Shown here piece by piece: positions 51,645 through 61,555 of a stretch of 64,000 nt of DNA. Each line of letters begins with the position of its first letter. Positions within the stretch are counted from its first letter, which is position 1. The stretch is taken from contig NZ_JASIRT010000003.1 in assembly GCF_030063475.1 (NCBI RefSeq), positions 248,001 to 312,000 of the forward strand. The letters are read 5' to 3'. The position numbers and the translations under genes were made by a program. The notes below the pieces were generated by a model. The model did not search any database and had not been told where the DNA came from. It saw only the letters and a list, made by a program, of their open reading frames with translations. This DNA is from Roseomonas sp. E05. Lineage in GTDB: Bacteria > Pseudomonadota > Alphaproteobacteria > Acetobacterales > Acetobacteraceae.

Positions 51645-53219
51645 TCAATGTCCTCCGGCGCCGCCCTGGATCTTCTTGCCCGTGAACAGGAAGGCGAGCG
51701 GGACGATCAGCAGCGCCAGCGCCGCGGTGATCCTGAAGGTGTCGGCATAGGCGAGGATGGCCACCTGCTCCCGCAGCATCTGCGCCATCTGCCCCATGGC
51801 GAGCTGCCCCGCGGCGGCGGCGGAGTAGCCGTGGTCGATCAGCGCCTGCTCGATGCGCTGCAGCGTCGTGTTGAAGGGCGCGTAGAGCGGCGTCATGTAC
51901 TCGGAGAGATAGCTGGTGCGGATCTGCTCGTGGTTGGCCACCAGGGCGGTGGAGACCGAGATGCCCACCGAGCCCAGCACGTTGCGGATCATGGTGAACA
52001 GCGCGGTGGCGTCGCCGTTCAGCTCGCGCGGCAGCGTGGCATAGGCGATGGTGCTGATCGGCACGAAGAGGAAGGCGAGGCCCACCGTCTGCGCCGACCG
52101 CATGATGGCCAGCTCCAGATAGTCGATGTCCGGCGTCAGGCCCTGCGAGTAGTAGAGCGCGGCGCTGAGGCAGAACCCGCCGAAGGCCACCATGTATTTC
52201 GCCGGGATGACGCCCATCAGCTTGCCGGTGACCGGGATCAGCATCACCAGCACCACGGCGCCCGGCGCCAGCACCAGGCCGGACCAGGTGGCGTTGTAGC
52301 CGAGCTGCTGTTGCGCCATCTGCGGGATCAGCACCGCCGAGGCATAGAGCACGAAGCCCATCAGGCCGATCGCCGCGCAGCCGACCGAGAAGTTGCGGTC
52401 CTTGAAGACCCGCAGGTCCACGATGGGGTTGCGGGAATAGAGCAGCCAGTAGACACCGCCGACATAGCCGAAGGCGGAGACCAGCGCCGCCTTGCGGATG
52501 AAGTCGGAGGAGAGCCAGTCGTAGGTCTCGCCGCGGTCGAGCGCCACCTCCATGCCGCCCAGCGCCAGCACGATGAAACCGAGGCCGACATAGTCGAAGC
52601 GGAAGGGGCGGGCCTGCTCCTCCTTCACCCAGGGCGGGTCCTCCACCACCTGCAGCACGCCGAACACCGTCAGCGCGCCGATCGGCACGTTGATCAGGAA
52701 GATCCAGTGCCAGGAATAGGTGTCGGTGAGATAGCCGCCCAGCACCGGCCCGAGGATGGGCGCCACCACGATGGCGATGGCGGTGACGGAGAAGGCGGTG
52801 CCGCGCCGCTCGGGCGGGAAGGTATCAAGGATGATGGCCTGCTGCGTCGGCTGCAGCCCGCCGCCGAAGAAGCCCTGCAGCGCGCGGAACAGCAGCAGGT
52901 GCCAGAACTCGGTGGCCATGCCGCAGCCGAGCGAGGCGAGGGTGAAGACACTGATGCAGATGACGAAGTAGCGCCGGCGCCCGATCATCCGGCTGAGCGC
53001 GCCGGAGATGGTCAGCACGATGCCGTTGGCGACGAGATAGGTGGTCAGCGCCCAGGTGCTCTCGTCGTTGCTGACCGACAGGCTGCCGGCGATGTGCGGC
53101 AGCGAGACGTTGACGATGGTGGTGTCGAGCACCTCCATGAAGGCGGCCATCGTCACCACCAGGGTGATCACCCAGGGATTGGCGGCGGGCCGCCAGCCCC
53201 GGCCGGCGGAGCCGCTCAT
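51645..53219 (-). CDS. DHA2-family multidrug efflux MFS transporter (EmrB-like)
   Basis: A 524-residue inner-membrane antiporter with 14 predicted helices. Family motifs are FMEVLDTTIVNVSLPHIAGS in helix 1, GRRRYFVICISVFTLASLGC (loop 2-3) and GPVLGGYLTDTYSWHWIFLI (motif C), all typical of EmrB. It extrudes hydrophobic toxicants with proton import. The start overlaps the adaptor gene stop by four bases. Confidence 0.93.
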   Translation of the reverse strand: MSGSAGRGWRPAANPWVITLVVTMAAFMEVLDTTIVNVSLPHIAGSLSVSNDESTWALTTYLVANGIVLTISGALSRMIGRRRYFVICISVFTLASLGCGMATEFWHLLLFRALQGFFGGGLQPTQQAIILDTFPPERRGTAFSVTAIAIVVAPILGPVLGGYLTDTYSWHWIFLINVPIGALTVFGVLQVVEDPPWVKEEQARPFRFDYVGLGFIVLALGGMEVALDRGETYDWLSSDFIRKAALVSAFGYVGGVYWLLYSRNPIVDLRVFKDRNFSVGCAAIGLMGFVLYASAVLIPQMAQQQLGYNATWSGLVLAPGAVVLVMLIPVTGKLMGVIPAKYMVAFGGFCLSAALYYSQGLTPDIDYLELAIMRSAQTVGLAFLFVPISTIAYATLPRELNGDATALFTMIRNVLGSVGISVSTALVANHEQIRTSYLSEYMTPLYAPFNTTLQRIEQALIDHGYSAAAAGQLAMGQMAQMLREQVAILAYADTFRITAALALLIVPLAFLFTGKKIQGGAGGH

Positions 53220-54526
53220 TCCACCTTCACCGTCGGCACGACGGAAATCCCGAGGGGCAGCGGCTCGTGCTCCGGCAGGCCGCTGTCGATGGCGATCTTC
53301 ACCGGCACGCGGCGGACGATCTTGACGAAGTTGCCGGTGGCGTTCTCGGCGGGGAAGGCGCTGAAGCGGGCGCCGCTACCCATCTGGATGCTGTCCACAT
53401 GGCCGCGCAGCTCCAGATCGGGATAGGCGTCCACCTCGATCGTCACCGGCTGGCCCGGCTCCATCGCGGTGAGCTGCGTCTCCTTGAAGTTGGCGGTGAT
53501 CCAGAGATTGGGCGTGACGAGGCTCATCAGCGTGCTGCCGGGCTGCACGAAGCCGCCCTGCTCGACATTGCGCCGCGTCACCCAGCCATCCTGCGGCGCG
53601 CGCAGCACGGCGTAGGAGAGCATGGTCTCGGCCTCGCTGAGCTGCGCCTCGGCCTGCGCCACCTGCGCCTTGCGCTGCTCCACCGCCGCCTGGGCAAGCT
53701 GGATGTCCTGCTCGGTCAGTCTGGCGATGCGGAGCTGCGCCTCGGCCTGCGCCACCTGCGCGGTTTGCGCCTGCAACTGGGCGTTGGCGGTGTCGATGCT
53801 GGACTGGGTGGTGGCACGTGGGTCCACGCGGCGCTGGCGGCGGTATTCCGCCTCGGCCTGGGCCTGGCTGGCCTGGGCGGCCCTGAGCTGCGCCTGCGCC
53901 TGCTCAAGTTGCGCCGGGGCGCGCACCTGCGCCACCTGGAGCTGCACCTGCGCGGCGTCGAGCTGCGCTCGGGCCAGCTGGAGATTGGCGCGCGCCTGGT
54001 TGCGCTGCGCGGTGAGGTCGCTGGCATCGATCCGCAGCAGCAGGTCGCCGGCATGGACGAACTGGTTGTCCTTCACCGCCAGCTCGGCGACATAGCCGGA
54101 GACCTTGGGCGCGATGGTGACGGCGCGGCCTTCGGTATAGGCGTCGTCGGTGGATTCCTGGTTGCGGTGGCTCCACCAGTACCAGGCGCCGCCGATGATC
54201 GCGATCAGCAGCACGAGGCCGCCGATGATCAGCGGCCAGCGGCCGGGCCGCTTGCGGCCCTTGTCCTCCTCGCTTTCGCGCCTGTCCTCGCCCTGCACAT
54301 CCTCCTGGGGCCGTTCCCGGTCGGCCCGGTGCTCCTGGCGCCGCTCGTCGGCGTCGCCGCGCCCGCGTGCCTCTTGCGGAGGGGGGGTGTCCTCCGGCAC
54401 GGCGGGGCCGTCGGAAGCCGGAGCCGCTGCGGGGGGAGCGGGACGGCTGGCATGCGTGTTGCGTCCGAAGGCATGCCGCTTGTCCGCGACCGGCGCCGCC
54501 TGCGCGCCTTGCTCTCGATCAGCCAC
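53216..54526 (-). CDS. HlyD/EmrA-family efflux adaptor with long charged N-terminal extension
   Basis: A 436-residue membrane-fusion protein. The start is GTG at 54526 after GACGAGGA. Residues 1-95 form a charged, proline-rich cytoplasmic extension (for example RADRERPQEDVQGEDRRESE), longer than in EmrA. One transmembrane helix follows (about 97-117, WPLIIGGLVLLIAIIGGAWY), then the lipoyl half motif YVAELAVKDNQFVHAGDLLL. A long alanine/glutamine coiled coil (about 170-310) precedes the beta-barrel part ending ISVVPTVKVE. It links the inner-membrane pump to the channel. First gene of the operon; a palindromic operator lies upstream. Confidence 0.9.
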   Translation of the reverse strand: MADREQGAQAAPVADKRHAFGRNTHASRPAPPAAAPASDGPAVPEDTPPPQEARGRGDADERRQEHRADRERPQEDVQGEDRRESEEDKGRKRPGRWPLIIGGLVLLIAIIGGAWYWWSHRNQESTDDAYTEGRAVTIAPKVSGYVAELAVKDNQFVHAGDLLLRIDASDLTAQRNQARANLQLARAQLDAAQVQLQVAQVRAPAQLEQAQAQLRAAQASQAQAEAEYRRQRRVDPRATTQSSIDTANAQLQAQTAQVAQAEAQLRIARLTEQDIQLAQAAVEQRKAQVAQAEAQLSEAETMLSYAVLRAPQDGWVTRRNVEQGGFVQPGSTLMSLVTPNLWITANFKETQLTAMEPGQPVTIEVDAYPDLELRGHVDSIQMGSGARFSAFPAENATGNFVKIVRRVPVKIAIDSGLPEHEPLPLGISVVPTVKVE

Positions 54527-54577
54527 TTGGAATCCTCGTCACTCAGCACGCAAGTCTGCCCGGCAACAGGATCTTCA

Positions 54578-54597
54578 CATACGAACGCGAATGTATG
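54578..54597 (-). promoter_or_regulatory. Palindromic operator upstream of the Emr-type operon
   Basis: CATAC (54578-54582) and GTATG (54593-54597) flank a GAACGCGAAT centre with the palindromic CGCG in the middle, 52 bases before the adaptor start. It lies in an A/T-richer patch. Size and symmetry suit a TetR- or MarR-type repressor; no such gene is adjacent. Confidence 0.55.
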
Positions 54598-54839
54598 CAA
54601 AACACACTTGGTTGATGGGGTCGCAGGCGCGATCGGCTCAAGGCCGGAGGGCGCTGCACCGGGCGGACAGCGCCGCGCCTCGGTTTTGGGTTCCCTGCGG
54701 CGCCGCCCCGCTACCGGGAAATCGCCGCCGCCGCGCCTGGATCGCGCCCGGCCTTGCCGCAGGGCCGTGGACCGGGCGGGTGCGATGGCTCCGCTCAGGT
54801 GCATGGCGGCCTCAGATCCCGCCCTGCGCCTGCCGCGGA
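54598..54839. other. Intergenic region between dsbD and the efflux operon
   Basis: About 242 GC-rich bases with no supported gene. It should contain the end of the dsbD transcript and the promoter of the efflux operon. I see only imperfect GC stems. Confidence 0.4.
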
Positions 54840-56930
54840 TCAGGCCGGCCCGGCGCCGATGGCACGCAGCACCATGCTCTCGGTGAGGATCTGCGGCAGC
54901 ACGGCGGGCTCGCCGCCGCCGGCCGGATAGACGAGGTAGAGCGGCACGCCGGCGCGGCCATGCGCGCGCAGCACCGCGGCGAGGGTGGCGTTGCCGTCGG
55001 TCCAGTCGCCCTTCAGGTAGGCCACGCCCTGGCGCGCGAAGGCGGCGCGCACGGCCTCGGTGCCCAGCGCCACACGCTCGTTCACCTTGCAGGTGATGCA
55101 CCAGGCGGCCGTCAGGTTGACAAAGACCGGCCGCCCCTCCGCCCGCAGCGCGGCCAGGCGGGTGGAGGAGAAGGGCTCGGCGCCATCCTCGGCAATGGCC
55201 GCCGCGCCGGCGCGGGCCACGGGTGCGGTGGCAAGGCCCGGCAGCGCCGCCAGCGCCGCCAGCAGCGCCAGCGCCCCGCCGGTGCGGCCGAGCCAGCGCC
55301 CGCGCGGCGTGCGCGCCCGCTGCGCCGCGCCCAGCGCCCAGGCCGCGAAGCCGATGCCGAGCGCGCCGGCCAGGGCGGCGGCCAGCCCTTCCGGCCCGAC
55401 CAGCTGCGCCAGCACCCAGAGCAGCCAGAGCGCGGCGCCGTACATCGGGAAGGCCAGGAACTCCCTCAGCCGCTCCATCCAGGTGCCGGGGCGCGGCAGC
55501 AGGCCGGCCAGCCCGGGGGCCAGGGCCAGCAGCGCATAGGGCGCGGCCATGCCAAGGCCCATCGCGGCGAAAATCGCCAGGGTCGCCGCCGGAGGCATGG
55601 TCAGGGCGGCACCGATGGCGGTGGCCATGAAGGGCGCTGTGCAGGGCGTCGCCACCAGCACCGCCAGGGCGCCGGTCGCGAAACTGCCGAAATGGCCGCC
55701 GCGCGCCGCCAGCCCCGTGCCGGCGCCCACCGGCCCGCCGATCTGGAATACCCCGGAAAGGTTCAGCCCGACCGCCAGCATCAGCCAGCCCATGCCGGCG
55801 ACGAAGGCCGGCGCGGTGAACTGGAAGCCCCATCCGGCCACCACCCCGGCCGCGCGCAGCGCCAGCAGCAGCCCGGCGAGTGCCAGGAAGCACAGCAGGA
55901 CGCCGGCGGTGTAGCTGGCCGCATGGCCGCGCACCGCCCCCTTCGCCGCGCCGGAGAGGCGGGCCAGCGCCATCGCCTTCATCGCCAGGATGGGGAAGAC
56001 GCAGGGCATCAGGTTCAGGACCAGGCCGCCCAGAGCCGCCAGCAGCGCCGCCTGCCAGAGGCTGAGGGCCGCGGGCGCCACCTCCAGCGCGGCCGGCACC
56101 GGCCCCGGCGTCGCGGCGAGGCTGTAGGCGCTGCGGCTGCCGGCGGCATCGGTCAGCACCACCACGCCGGCCACGGGGCCGGGCGGCAGCGGCGCGGCGC
56201 CGCGCGTGAGGCCGAGCCGCAGGGCGCCTTCGGCCACCGTCAGGGGCTGCGGCGCCGCATGGTTCAGCACGGTGGGCTCGGCGGGGAAGAAGGCTGCCTC
56301 CCGCACGCTGGCGGGGGCCAGGTCGGTGCCGTCCAGCCGCAGGGCGCCGCCTTCTCCGGCGAAGCCGAGGCTGGCCCGCCAGGGGGAGGGGCGGGGCAGG
56401 GCGGCCTCGGCCTCGCGGAAGGCCCCGGCGAGCGCCGGGTCGGGTCGGGCAGCGGCCTCCACCGGGAAGTCGAGCCGGAAGCTGCCCTCCTCGGGCACGC
56501 AGACCTGCTCGCAGACCAGCCAGTTGGCTTCCGCCTCCAGGGTGAAGACCTCGCCGGGCTTCAGGCTGGCCGGCGGCGTCACGGTCAGCGGCAGCAGCAC
56601 GCTGCCCTCATAGCCATAATTGACCAGCGGGCCGAAGGGGATGCGCTGCGGCGCCGGCCAGTCGAAGCCGGTGGTGCGGGTGCCCTCCGGCGCCGTGAAG
56701 CTGATTTCGGGCGGGGCGCCGGCATCGCCCGGATTGCGCCAGTAGGTGTGCCAGCCCGGCGCCAGGACCTGCCGCAGCCCGAGCCGGAAAGGCTGGCCCG
56801 GCGCCACCGCGTCCAGTTCCGCGGCCAGGCTCATGCGGGCACGCTCCGAGCGCACCGGTGCGCTCTCCAGCGCAAGCGCCGGGGCGGCGAGGCTCAGAAT
56901 GGCGAGGAAGGGAAGAAGGGCGCGCAGCAT
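54840..56930 (-). CDS. dsbD: Protein-disulfide reductase, DsbD/ScsB type
   Basis: A 696-residue inner-membrane protein that moves electrons from cytoplasmic thioredoxin to periplasmic thiol proteins. It has a signal peptide (about 1-20). The periplasmic N-terminal domain has the pair CEQVC near residue 135. The central part has eight hydrophobic helices with the redox cysteines in LNLMPCVFPILAMKA and VATPCTAPFM. The C-terminal thioredoxin-like domain has the active site AAWCITCKVNE (near residue 600). The large N-terminal domain points to the ScsB-like branch. The gene is the last on this strand before the ICL-type gene on the other. Confidence 0.9.
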   Translation of the reverse strand: MLRALLPFLAILSLAAPALALESAPVRSERARMSLAAELDAVAPGQPFRLGLRQVLAPGWHTYWRNPGDAGAPPEISFTAPEGTRTTGFDWPAPQRIPFGPLVNYGYEGSVLLPLTVTPPASLKPGEVFTLEAEANWLVCEQVCVPEEGSFRLDFPVEAAARPDPALAGAFREAEAALPRPSPWRASLGFAGEGGALRLDGTDLAPASVREAAFFPAEPTVLNHAAPQPLTVAEGALRLGLTRGAAPLPPGPVAGVVVLTDAAGSRSAYSLAATPGPVPAALEVAPAALSLWQAALLAALGGLVLNLMPCVFPILAMKAMALARLSGAAKGAVRGHAASYTAGVLLCFLALAGLLLALRAAGVVAGWGFQFTAPAFVAGMGWLMLAVGLNLSGVFQIGGPVGAGTGLAARGGHFGSFATGALAVLVATPCTAPFMATAIGAALTMPPAATLAIFAAMGLGMAAPYALLALAPGLAGLLPRPGTWMERLREFLAFPMYGAALWLLWVLAQLVGPEGLAAALAGALGIGFAAWALGAAQRARTPRGRWLGRTGGALALLAALAALPGLATAPVARAGAAAIAEDGAEPFSSTRLAALRAEGRPVFVNLTAAWCITCKVNERVALGTEAVRAAFARQGVAYLKGDWTDGNATLAAVLRAHGRAGVPLYLVYPAGGGEPAVLPQILTESMVLRAIGAGPA

Positions 56931-57044
56931 GGCAGGACTGAAACCCTATTCCGGCGCTTCGGGGAAGCTTGCCAAGGTGACGAAAGGTTGCGTCCGGGCC
57001 GTGTTCCTGTTCTGTTTTAGCCAAAGCGGGAAGGAACGCAAATC

Positions 57045-57872
57045 ATGAACCAGGCGGAGAAGGTGGCGTGCTTCCGCGCCCTGCACCAGGGCCGGGGTGC
57101 CTTCGTCATGCCCAATCCCTGGGATGCCGGCAGCGCCCGCATCCTTGCGGCGCTGGGCTTCGAGGCGCTGGCCACCACCAGCGCGGGGCTGGCCTTCTCG
57201 CTGGGCCGGCGGGATGGTCAGGGGGCGGTGAGCCGGGAGGAAACCCTGGCCAATGCCGCCGCCATTGTCGCCGCCACCGATCGGCCCGTCTCGGCCGATC
57301 TGGAGAACGGCTTCGGCGATGCGCCCGAGGATTGCGTGGCCACCCTGCGCGCGGCCATCGCCATCGGCCTGGCCGGTGGCTCCATCGAGGATGCGACGGG
57401 CGATCCCGCGAACCCGATCTATGACTTCAACCAGGCCGCCGAGCGGGTGGCCGCCGCCGCCGAGGCGGTGCGCGGCCAGCCTTTCGTGCTGACCGCCCGG
57501 GCCGAGAACTTCCTGCACGGGTGCCCGGACCTCGACGACACCATCCGTCGCCTGCAGGCCTTCGCCGCCGCCGGGGCGGAGGTGCTCTATGCCCCCGGCC
57601 TGACCGAGATCGGCCAGATCCGCACCCTCTGCGCCGCGGTGGACCGGCCGGTGAATGTGGTCATGGGGTTGGCCGGCAAGCCCTTCAGCGTGGCGGAGCT
57701 GGCCGAGGCGGGGGTGAAGCGGATCAGCCTGGGCGGCTCGCTGGCGCGTGCCGCGCTGGGGGCGCTGCTGCGGGCCGGGCGCGAGATCCGTGAGCAGGGC
57801 CGCTTCGGCTTCGCCGCCGAAGCCCTGGGCAGCGCAGAGGCCGAGGCCTTCATGGTGTCGCGCGCCGGGTGA
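57045..57872 (+). CDS. Isocitrate lyase / PEP mutase superfamily enzyme
   Basis: A 275-residue TIM barrel protein of the PEP mutase/isocitrate lyase superfamily. Typical parts are FVMPNPWDAGSARILAALGF, a metal-binding aspartate in PVSADLENGFGD, GGSIEDATGD, and VNVVMGLAGKPFS. Known relatives cleave or rearrange C-C or P-C bonds (oxaloacetate decarboxylase, methylisocitrate lyase, carboxyPEP mutase). The KKCGH-type lyase loop is not visible, so this is not a standard isocitrate lyase. The substrate is unknown. It ends 44 bases before hrpB and could be co-transcribed. Confidence 0.85.
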   Translation: MNQAEKVACFRALHQGRGAFVMPNPWDAGSARILAALGFEALATTSAGLAFSLGRRDGQGAVSREETLANAAAIVAATDRPVSADLENGFGDAPEDCVATLRAAIAIGLAGGSIEDATGDPANPIYDFNQAAERVAAAAEAVRGQPFVLTARAENFLHGCPDLDDTIRRLQAFAAAGAEVLYAPGLTEIGQIRTLCAAVDRPVNVVMGLAGKPFSVAELAEAGVKRISLGGSLARAALGALLRAGREIREQGRFGFAAEALGSAEAEAFMVSRAG

Positions 57873-57916
57873 GGGAGCGGGGCTCCGGCGGATACCGCCG
57901 CGCGCCGATCTGCTCT

Positions 57917-60379
57917 ATGCCCCGCCCCATGTCCCTGGTCATGCTCCCCGAACTGCCCGTCACCGAGGCCCTGCCGCGCCTGGCGGAGGCGCTGCGTGCC
58001 GGCAGCAATGCCGTGCTGGTGGCGCCGCCCGGCGCCGGCAAGACGACGCTGGTGCCGCTGCTGCTGAAGGACGAGCCCTGGGCGGAAGGACAGAAGATCC
58101 TGGTGCTGGAGCCGCGCCGCGTCGCCGCCCGTGCCGCCGCCCGCCGCATGGCGGAACTGCTCGGCGAGACGGTGGGGCAGACGGTGGGCGTCGTCACCCG
58201 GCTGGACCGGGCCGTCTCCGAGGCCACGCGGGTGGAGGTGGTCACCGAGGGGCTGCTGGTCCGCCGCCTGCAATCCGACCCCGGGCTGGAGGGCGTCGCG
58301 GCGGTGCTGTTCGACGAGGCGCATGAGCGCAACCTCGACACCGACCTCGCCCTGGCCCTCTGCCTCGACCTGCAGTGGGCCCTGCGGCCGGAGCTGCGGC
58401 TGCTGGCCATGTCCGCCACCATCGAGGCGGAGGGTTTTTCCCAGTTGCTCGGCGGCGCGCCGGTGATCGAGAGCCTCGGGCGGGCCTGGCCCGTGGCCCT
58501 TCAGCACCGCCCGCGCGACATCCAGGACCCCCGCGACCTGCCCGAGGCCATGGCCAGCACCATCCGCGCGGCACTGGCTGAACATCCGGGCGACGTGCTG
58601 GCCTTCCTGCCGGGCTGGGGCGAGATCCGCCGCACCGCCGAGCGGCTGGGCGGCGTCGCCGCCGATGTGTTCCCCCTGCATGGTGAGCTGCCGCCGGCCG
58701 AGCAGGACAAGGCGCTGAACCCGTCCTCCCGGAGGAAAGTGGTGCTGGCCACCTCGATCGCCGAGACCTCGCTGACCGTGCCGGGGGTGCGGATCGTGGT
58801 GGATGGCGGCTTCCGCCGGGCGCCGCGGCTCGACCCGGCGACCGGCCTCTCGCGGCTAGCCACGGTCCGTATCTCCCGCGCCGCCGCCGAGCAGCGCGCC
58901 GGCCGCGCCGGCCGCACCGAGCCGGGCGTCGCCATCCGGCTCTGGACGGAGGCGCTGCACCGTGGTTTGCCGCAGGCCGACCGGCCGGAGATCCTGGAGA
59001 GCGAACTCTCCGGCCTGGCGCTGGACTGTGCCGCCTGGGGCGCCGAGCCCTCGGAGATGGCCTTCCTCGACCCGCCGCCGGCCGGCGCCATGGCCGTCGC
59101 CCGTGCCCTGCTGCGCGACCTCGACGCACTCGACGCCGATGGCCGCATCACCCCGATGGGCCGGCGGATGGCGCGGCTGGGGACGCATCCGCGCCTCGCC
59201 CGGATGATGGCGGCGGCGGAAACGCCCGAGGCGGCGGCCCTGGCAGCCGAACTCGCGGCTTTGCTGGAGGAGCGCGATCCGATCCGCGGTCGCGAAGCTC
59301 CCTGCGACATCCAGTTGCGCCTGGACCTGCTGCACGGCGCCGACGACCCCAATGCCGACCGCGCCGCGCTCGGCCGCATCCGCCGGGCGGTCGGCCTGCA
59401 CCGGCGCCGGCTCGGCGTGCCCGGCGGGGTGGCGGCGGAGGGCGAGGCCGGGCTGCTGCTGGCCGCCGGCTTCCCCGACCGCATCGCCGCCCGGCGCGGC
59501 AGCATGACGGGCGCCTTCCGCATCGCCTCCGGCCAGGGCGCCCGCCTGCCGGCCACCGATCCCCTTGGCAAGGCGCCGCTGCTGGCGGTGGCGGATCTCG
59601 AGCTGCTCGGCACCGAGGCGCGCATCCGCATGGCCGCGCCGCTGACGCGCGAGGCGCTGGAGGCCGCCTTCCCCGGGCGCCTGGTGCGCGAGGAGGGCGC
59701 CGCCTTCGATCCGCGCGTCAATGCCGTGGTGGCGCGGCGGCGCCTGCGGCTCGGCCCGCTGGTGCTGGAGGAGGCGACGCTGCCGCATGCCGACCCGGCC
59801 GCCGTCGCCTCCGCCCTCGCCGCCGCGGCGGCCTCACGCGGCTTCCGCGACCTCGACTGGAGCGAAGCGGCCCGCCAGACCCGCGCCCGCATGGGCTGGA
59901 TGCACCGCACCGAGGGCGGCGAATGGCCGGACGTCTCGGATACGGCGCTGGCGGCGGCGGAGGGCGCCTGGCTCGCCCCCTGGCTCTCCGGGATGACGAA
60001 ACTCGCCGAGCTGCGCGGGCTGGACGCCACGGCGATCCTGCGCAGCCTGCTGCCGCACGCCTTGCAAAAGCGCCTGGATGCCGTGCTGCCGCCGCGCGTG
60101 GCGCTGCCCAACGGACGCAGCGCCGCCATCGACTATACCGGCGAGGTGCCACGGCTGGAGGCGCGGGCGCAGTGGCTCTTCGGCCTCGCCACCCTGCCGC
60201 CGCTGGCGGAAGGGCGCATTCCCCTGCAGGTGGCGCTGCTCTCGCCGGCCGGCCGGCCGATCGCCGTCACCGCCGACCTGCCGGGCTTCTGGCGCGGGGC
60301 CTGGGCCGATGTGCGCAAGGAGATGCGCGGCCGCTACCCGAAGCATGACTGGCCGGAGCACCCGGCGCGCGGCACGTAA
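57917..60379 (+). CDS. hrpB: ATP-dependent helicase HrpB (DEAH type)
   Basis: An 820-residue superfamily 2 helicase. Motif I is VAPPGAGKTTLVPLLL, motif II LFDEAHERNLDTDLA, motif III LAMSATIEAE and motif VI EQRAGRAGRTEPG. The C-terminal part (DYTGEVPRLEARAQWLFGL, then GRPIAVTADLPGFW and RYPKHDWPEHP) matches HrpB and not HrpA. The function in bacteria is not well defined; RNA metabolism is likely. The ATG at 57917 is chosen, with 57929 as an alternative; the frame is open to 57869. Confidence 0.93.
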   Translation: MPRPMSLVMLPELPVTEALPRLAEALRAGSNAVLVAPPGAGKTTLVPLLLKDEPWAEGQKILVLEPRRVAARAAARRMAELLGETVGQTVGVVTRLDRAVSEATRVEVVTEGLLVRRLQSDPGLEGVAAVLFDEAHERNLDTDLALALCLDLQWALRPELRLLAMSATIEAEGFSQLLGGAPVIESLGRAWPVALQHRPRDIQDPRDLPEAMASTIRAALAEHPGDVLAFLPGWGEIRRTAERLGGVAADVFPLHGELPPAEQDKALNPSSRRKVVLATSIAETSLTVPGVRIVVDGGFRRAPRLDPATGLSRLATVRISRAAAEQRAGRAGRTEPGVAIRLWTEALHRGLPQADRPEILESELSGLALDCAAWGAEPSEMAFLDPPPAGAMAVARALLRDLDALDADGRITPMGRRMARLGTHPRLARMMAAAETPEAAALAAELAALLEERDPIRGREAPCDIQLRLDLLHGADDPNADRAALGRIRRAVGLHRRRLGVPGGVAAEGEAGLLLAAGFPDRIAARRGSMTGAFRIASGQGARLPATDPLGKAPLLAVADLELLGTEARIRMAAPLTREALEAAFPGRLVREEGAAFDPRVNAVVARRRLRLGPLVLEEATLPHADPAAVASALAAAAASRGFRDLDWSEAARQTRARMGWMHRTEGGEWPDVSDTALAAAEGAWLAPWLSGMTKLAELRGLDATAILRSLLPHALQKRLDAVLPPRVALPNGRSAAIDYTGEVPRLEARAQWLFGLATLPPLAEGRIPLQVALLSPAGRPIAVTADLPGFWRGAWADVRKEMRGRYPKHDWPEHPARGT

Positions 60380-60463
60380 AGGCCTTGCCTTCGCCGCCTT
60401 CACTGCAAATCTGCAACGCACATGCCCCCCAGCACTCCCGCAACCCGGCCGATGGATGATGGA

Positions 60464-61555
60464 ATGACGCCCCCCAACCCCGCCTCCCGCCGCATGGTCC
60501 TGTCCGGCCTCGTCAGCCTGGCGATGCTCTCCGCCTGCCAGGCGCCCACCGCCATGGCGCAGCGCGGCGCGCGCACCCCTGTGCCGGACTTCGCCGACCT
60601 GGCCGAGGCGGTGCTGCCGGCGGTGGTCAACATCGCCGTGCTCTCGGAGCAGACCACGACGCAGATCCCGCCCGAGCTGCGTGGCACCCCCTTCGAGCGC
60701 TATTTCCGTGAGCGGCGGGGGCGGCAGCAGGTGCAGGGCGCGGGGTCCGGCTTCATCGTCGATCCGGCGGGCTACATCGTCACCAACAACCATGTGGTCG
60801 GCGACGCGGTGCGGGTGGTGGTCTCGCTGCAGGACGGTACCGAACTGCCCGCCCATGTCGTCGGCACGGACGACCTGACCGACCTTGCCCTGCTGCGGGT
60901 GGAGGCGCCGAAGCCGCTGCCCTCCGTGCCCTGGGGCGCCTCGGCCGAGTTGCGGGTCGGGCAGTGGGTGCTGGCGGCGGGCAATCCCTTCGGCCTGGGC
61001 GGCACCGTGACCTCGGGCATCGTCTCGGCCCGCGGACGGGAGATCGGCGCCGGGCCCTTCGACGACTTCATCCAGACCGACGCTGCCATCAACCCGGGCA
61101 ATTCCGGCGGGCCCCTGTTCAATGCGGCGGGCGAGGTGATCGGCATCAACACCGCCATCTTCTCGCCCACCGGCGCTTCCGCCGGCATCGGCTTCGCCAC
61201 GCCCTCCGATCTGGCGCGCGGGGTGATCGATCAGCTCCGGCGTGACGGACGGGTGGAGCGTGGCTGGCTGGGCATCGCCGTGCAGGATATGGGCGAGGAG
61301 GCCGGGCCGGGCATGCGGAACCGCGGCGTGCAGGTGCAGAATGTGGAGCGCAACAGCCCCGCCGCCCGCGCCGGGCTGCGCCAGGGCGACGTCGTCACGG
61401 CGCTGAATGGCGAGCGCATCGAGACCTCGCGCGCGCTGATCCGCGGCGTGGCGGGGACGCCGCCGGGCCAGACCATCCGCCTGACCCTGACGCGGGACGG
61501 GCGGCAGCGCGAGATGGCGGTGCAGGTTGGCCGCCGGCCGGGCTCGGCGGGCTGA
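60464..61555 (+). CDS. Periplasmic serine protease, DegQ/HtrA type with one PDZ domain
   Basis: A 363-residue protease. The N-terminus has a twin-arginine-like signal (SRRMVLSGLVSLAML) with a lipobox-like SAC. The catalytic triad is His110 (TNNHVVGDA), Asp140 (DLTDLALLR) and Ser214 (NPGNSGGPLFN). One PDZ domain follows (RGWLGIAVQDMG through SPAARAGLRQGDVVTALNG). It degrades or refolds damaged envelope proteins. The presence of a single PDZ domain resembles DegS, but no N-terminal anchor other than the signal is seen. ATGs at 60422 and 60452 are also in frame. It follows hrpB after 84 bases. Confidence 0.9.
   Translation: MTPPNPASRRMVLSGLVSLAMLSACQAPTAMAQRGARTPVPDFADLAEAVLPAVVNIAVLSEQTTTQIPPELRGTPFERYFRERRGRQQVQGAGSGFIVDPAGYIVTNNHVVGDAVRVVVSLQDGTELPAHVVGTDDLTDLALLRVEAPKPLPSVPWGASAELRVGQWVLAAGNPFGLGGTVTSGIVSARGREIGAGPFDDFIQTDAAINPGNSGGPLFNAAGEVIGINTAIFSPTGASAGIGFATPSDLARGVIDQLRRDGRVERGWLGIAVQDMGEEAGPGMRNRGVQVQNVERNSPAARAGLRQGDVVTALNGERIETSRALIRGVAGTPPGQTIRLTLTRDGRQREMAVQVGRRPGSAG

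Noticed and set aside
54150-57020. 956-codon plus-strand frame opposite the adaptor and dsbD genes
   Set aside because: It crosses two real genes and an intergenic region; its translation has no domain features.
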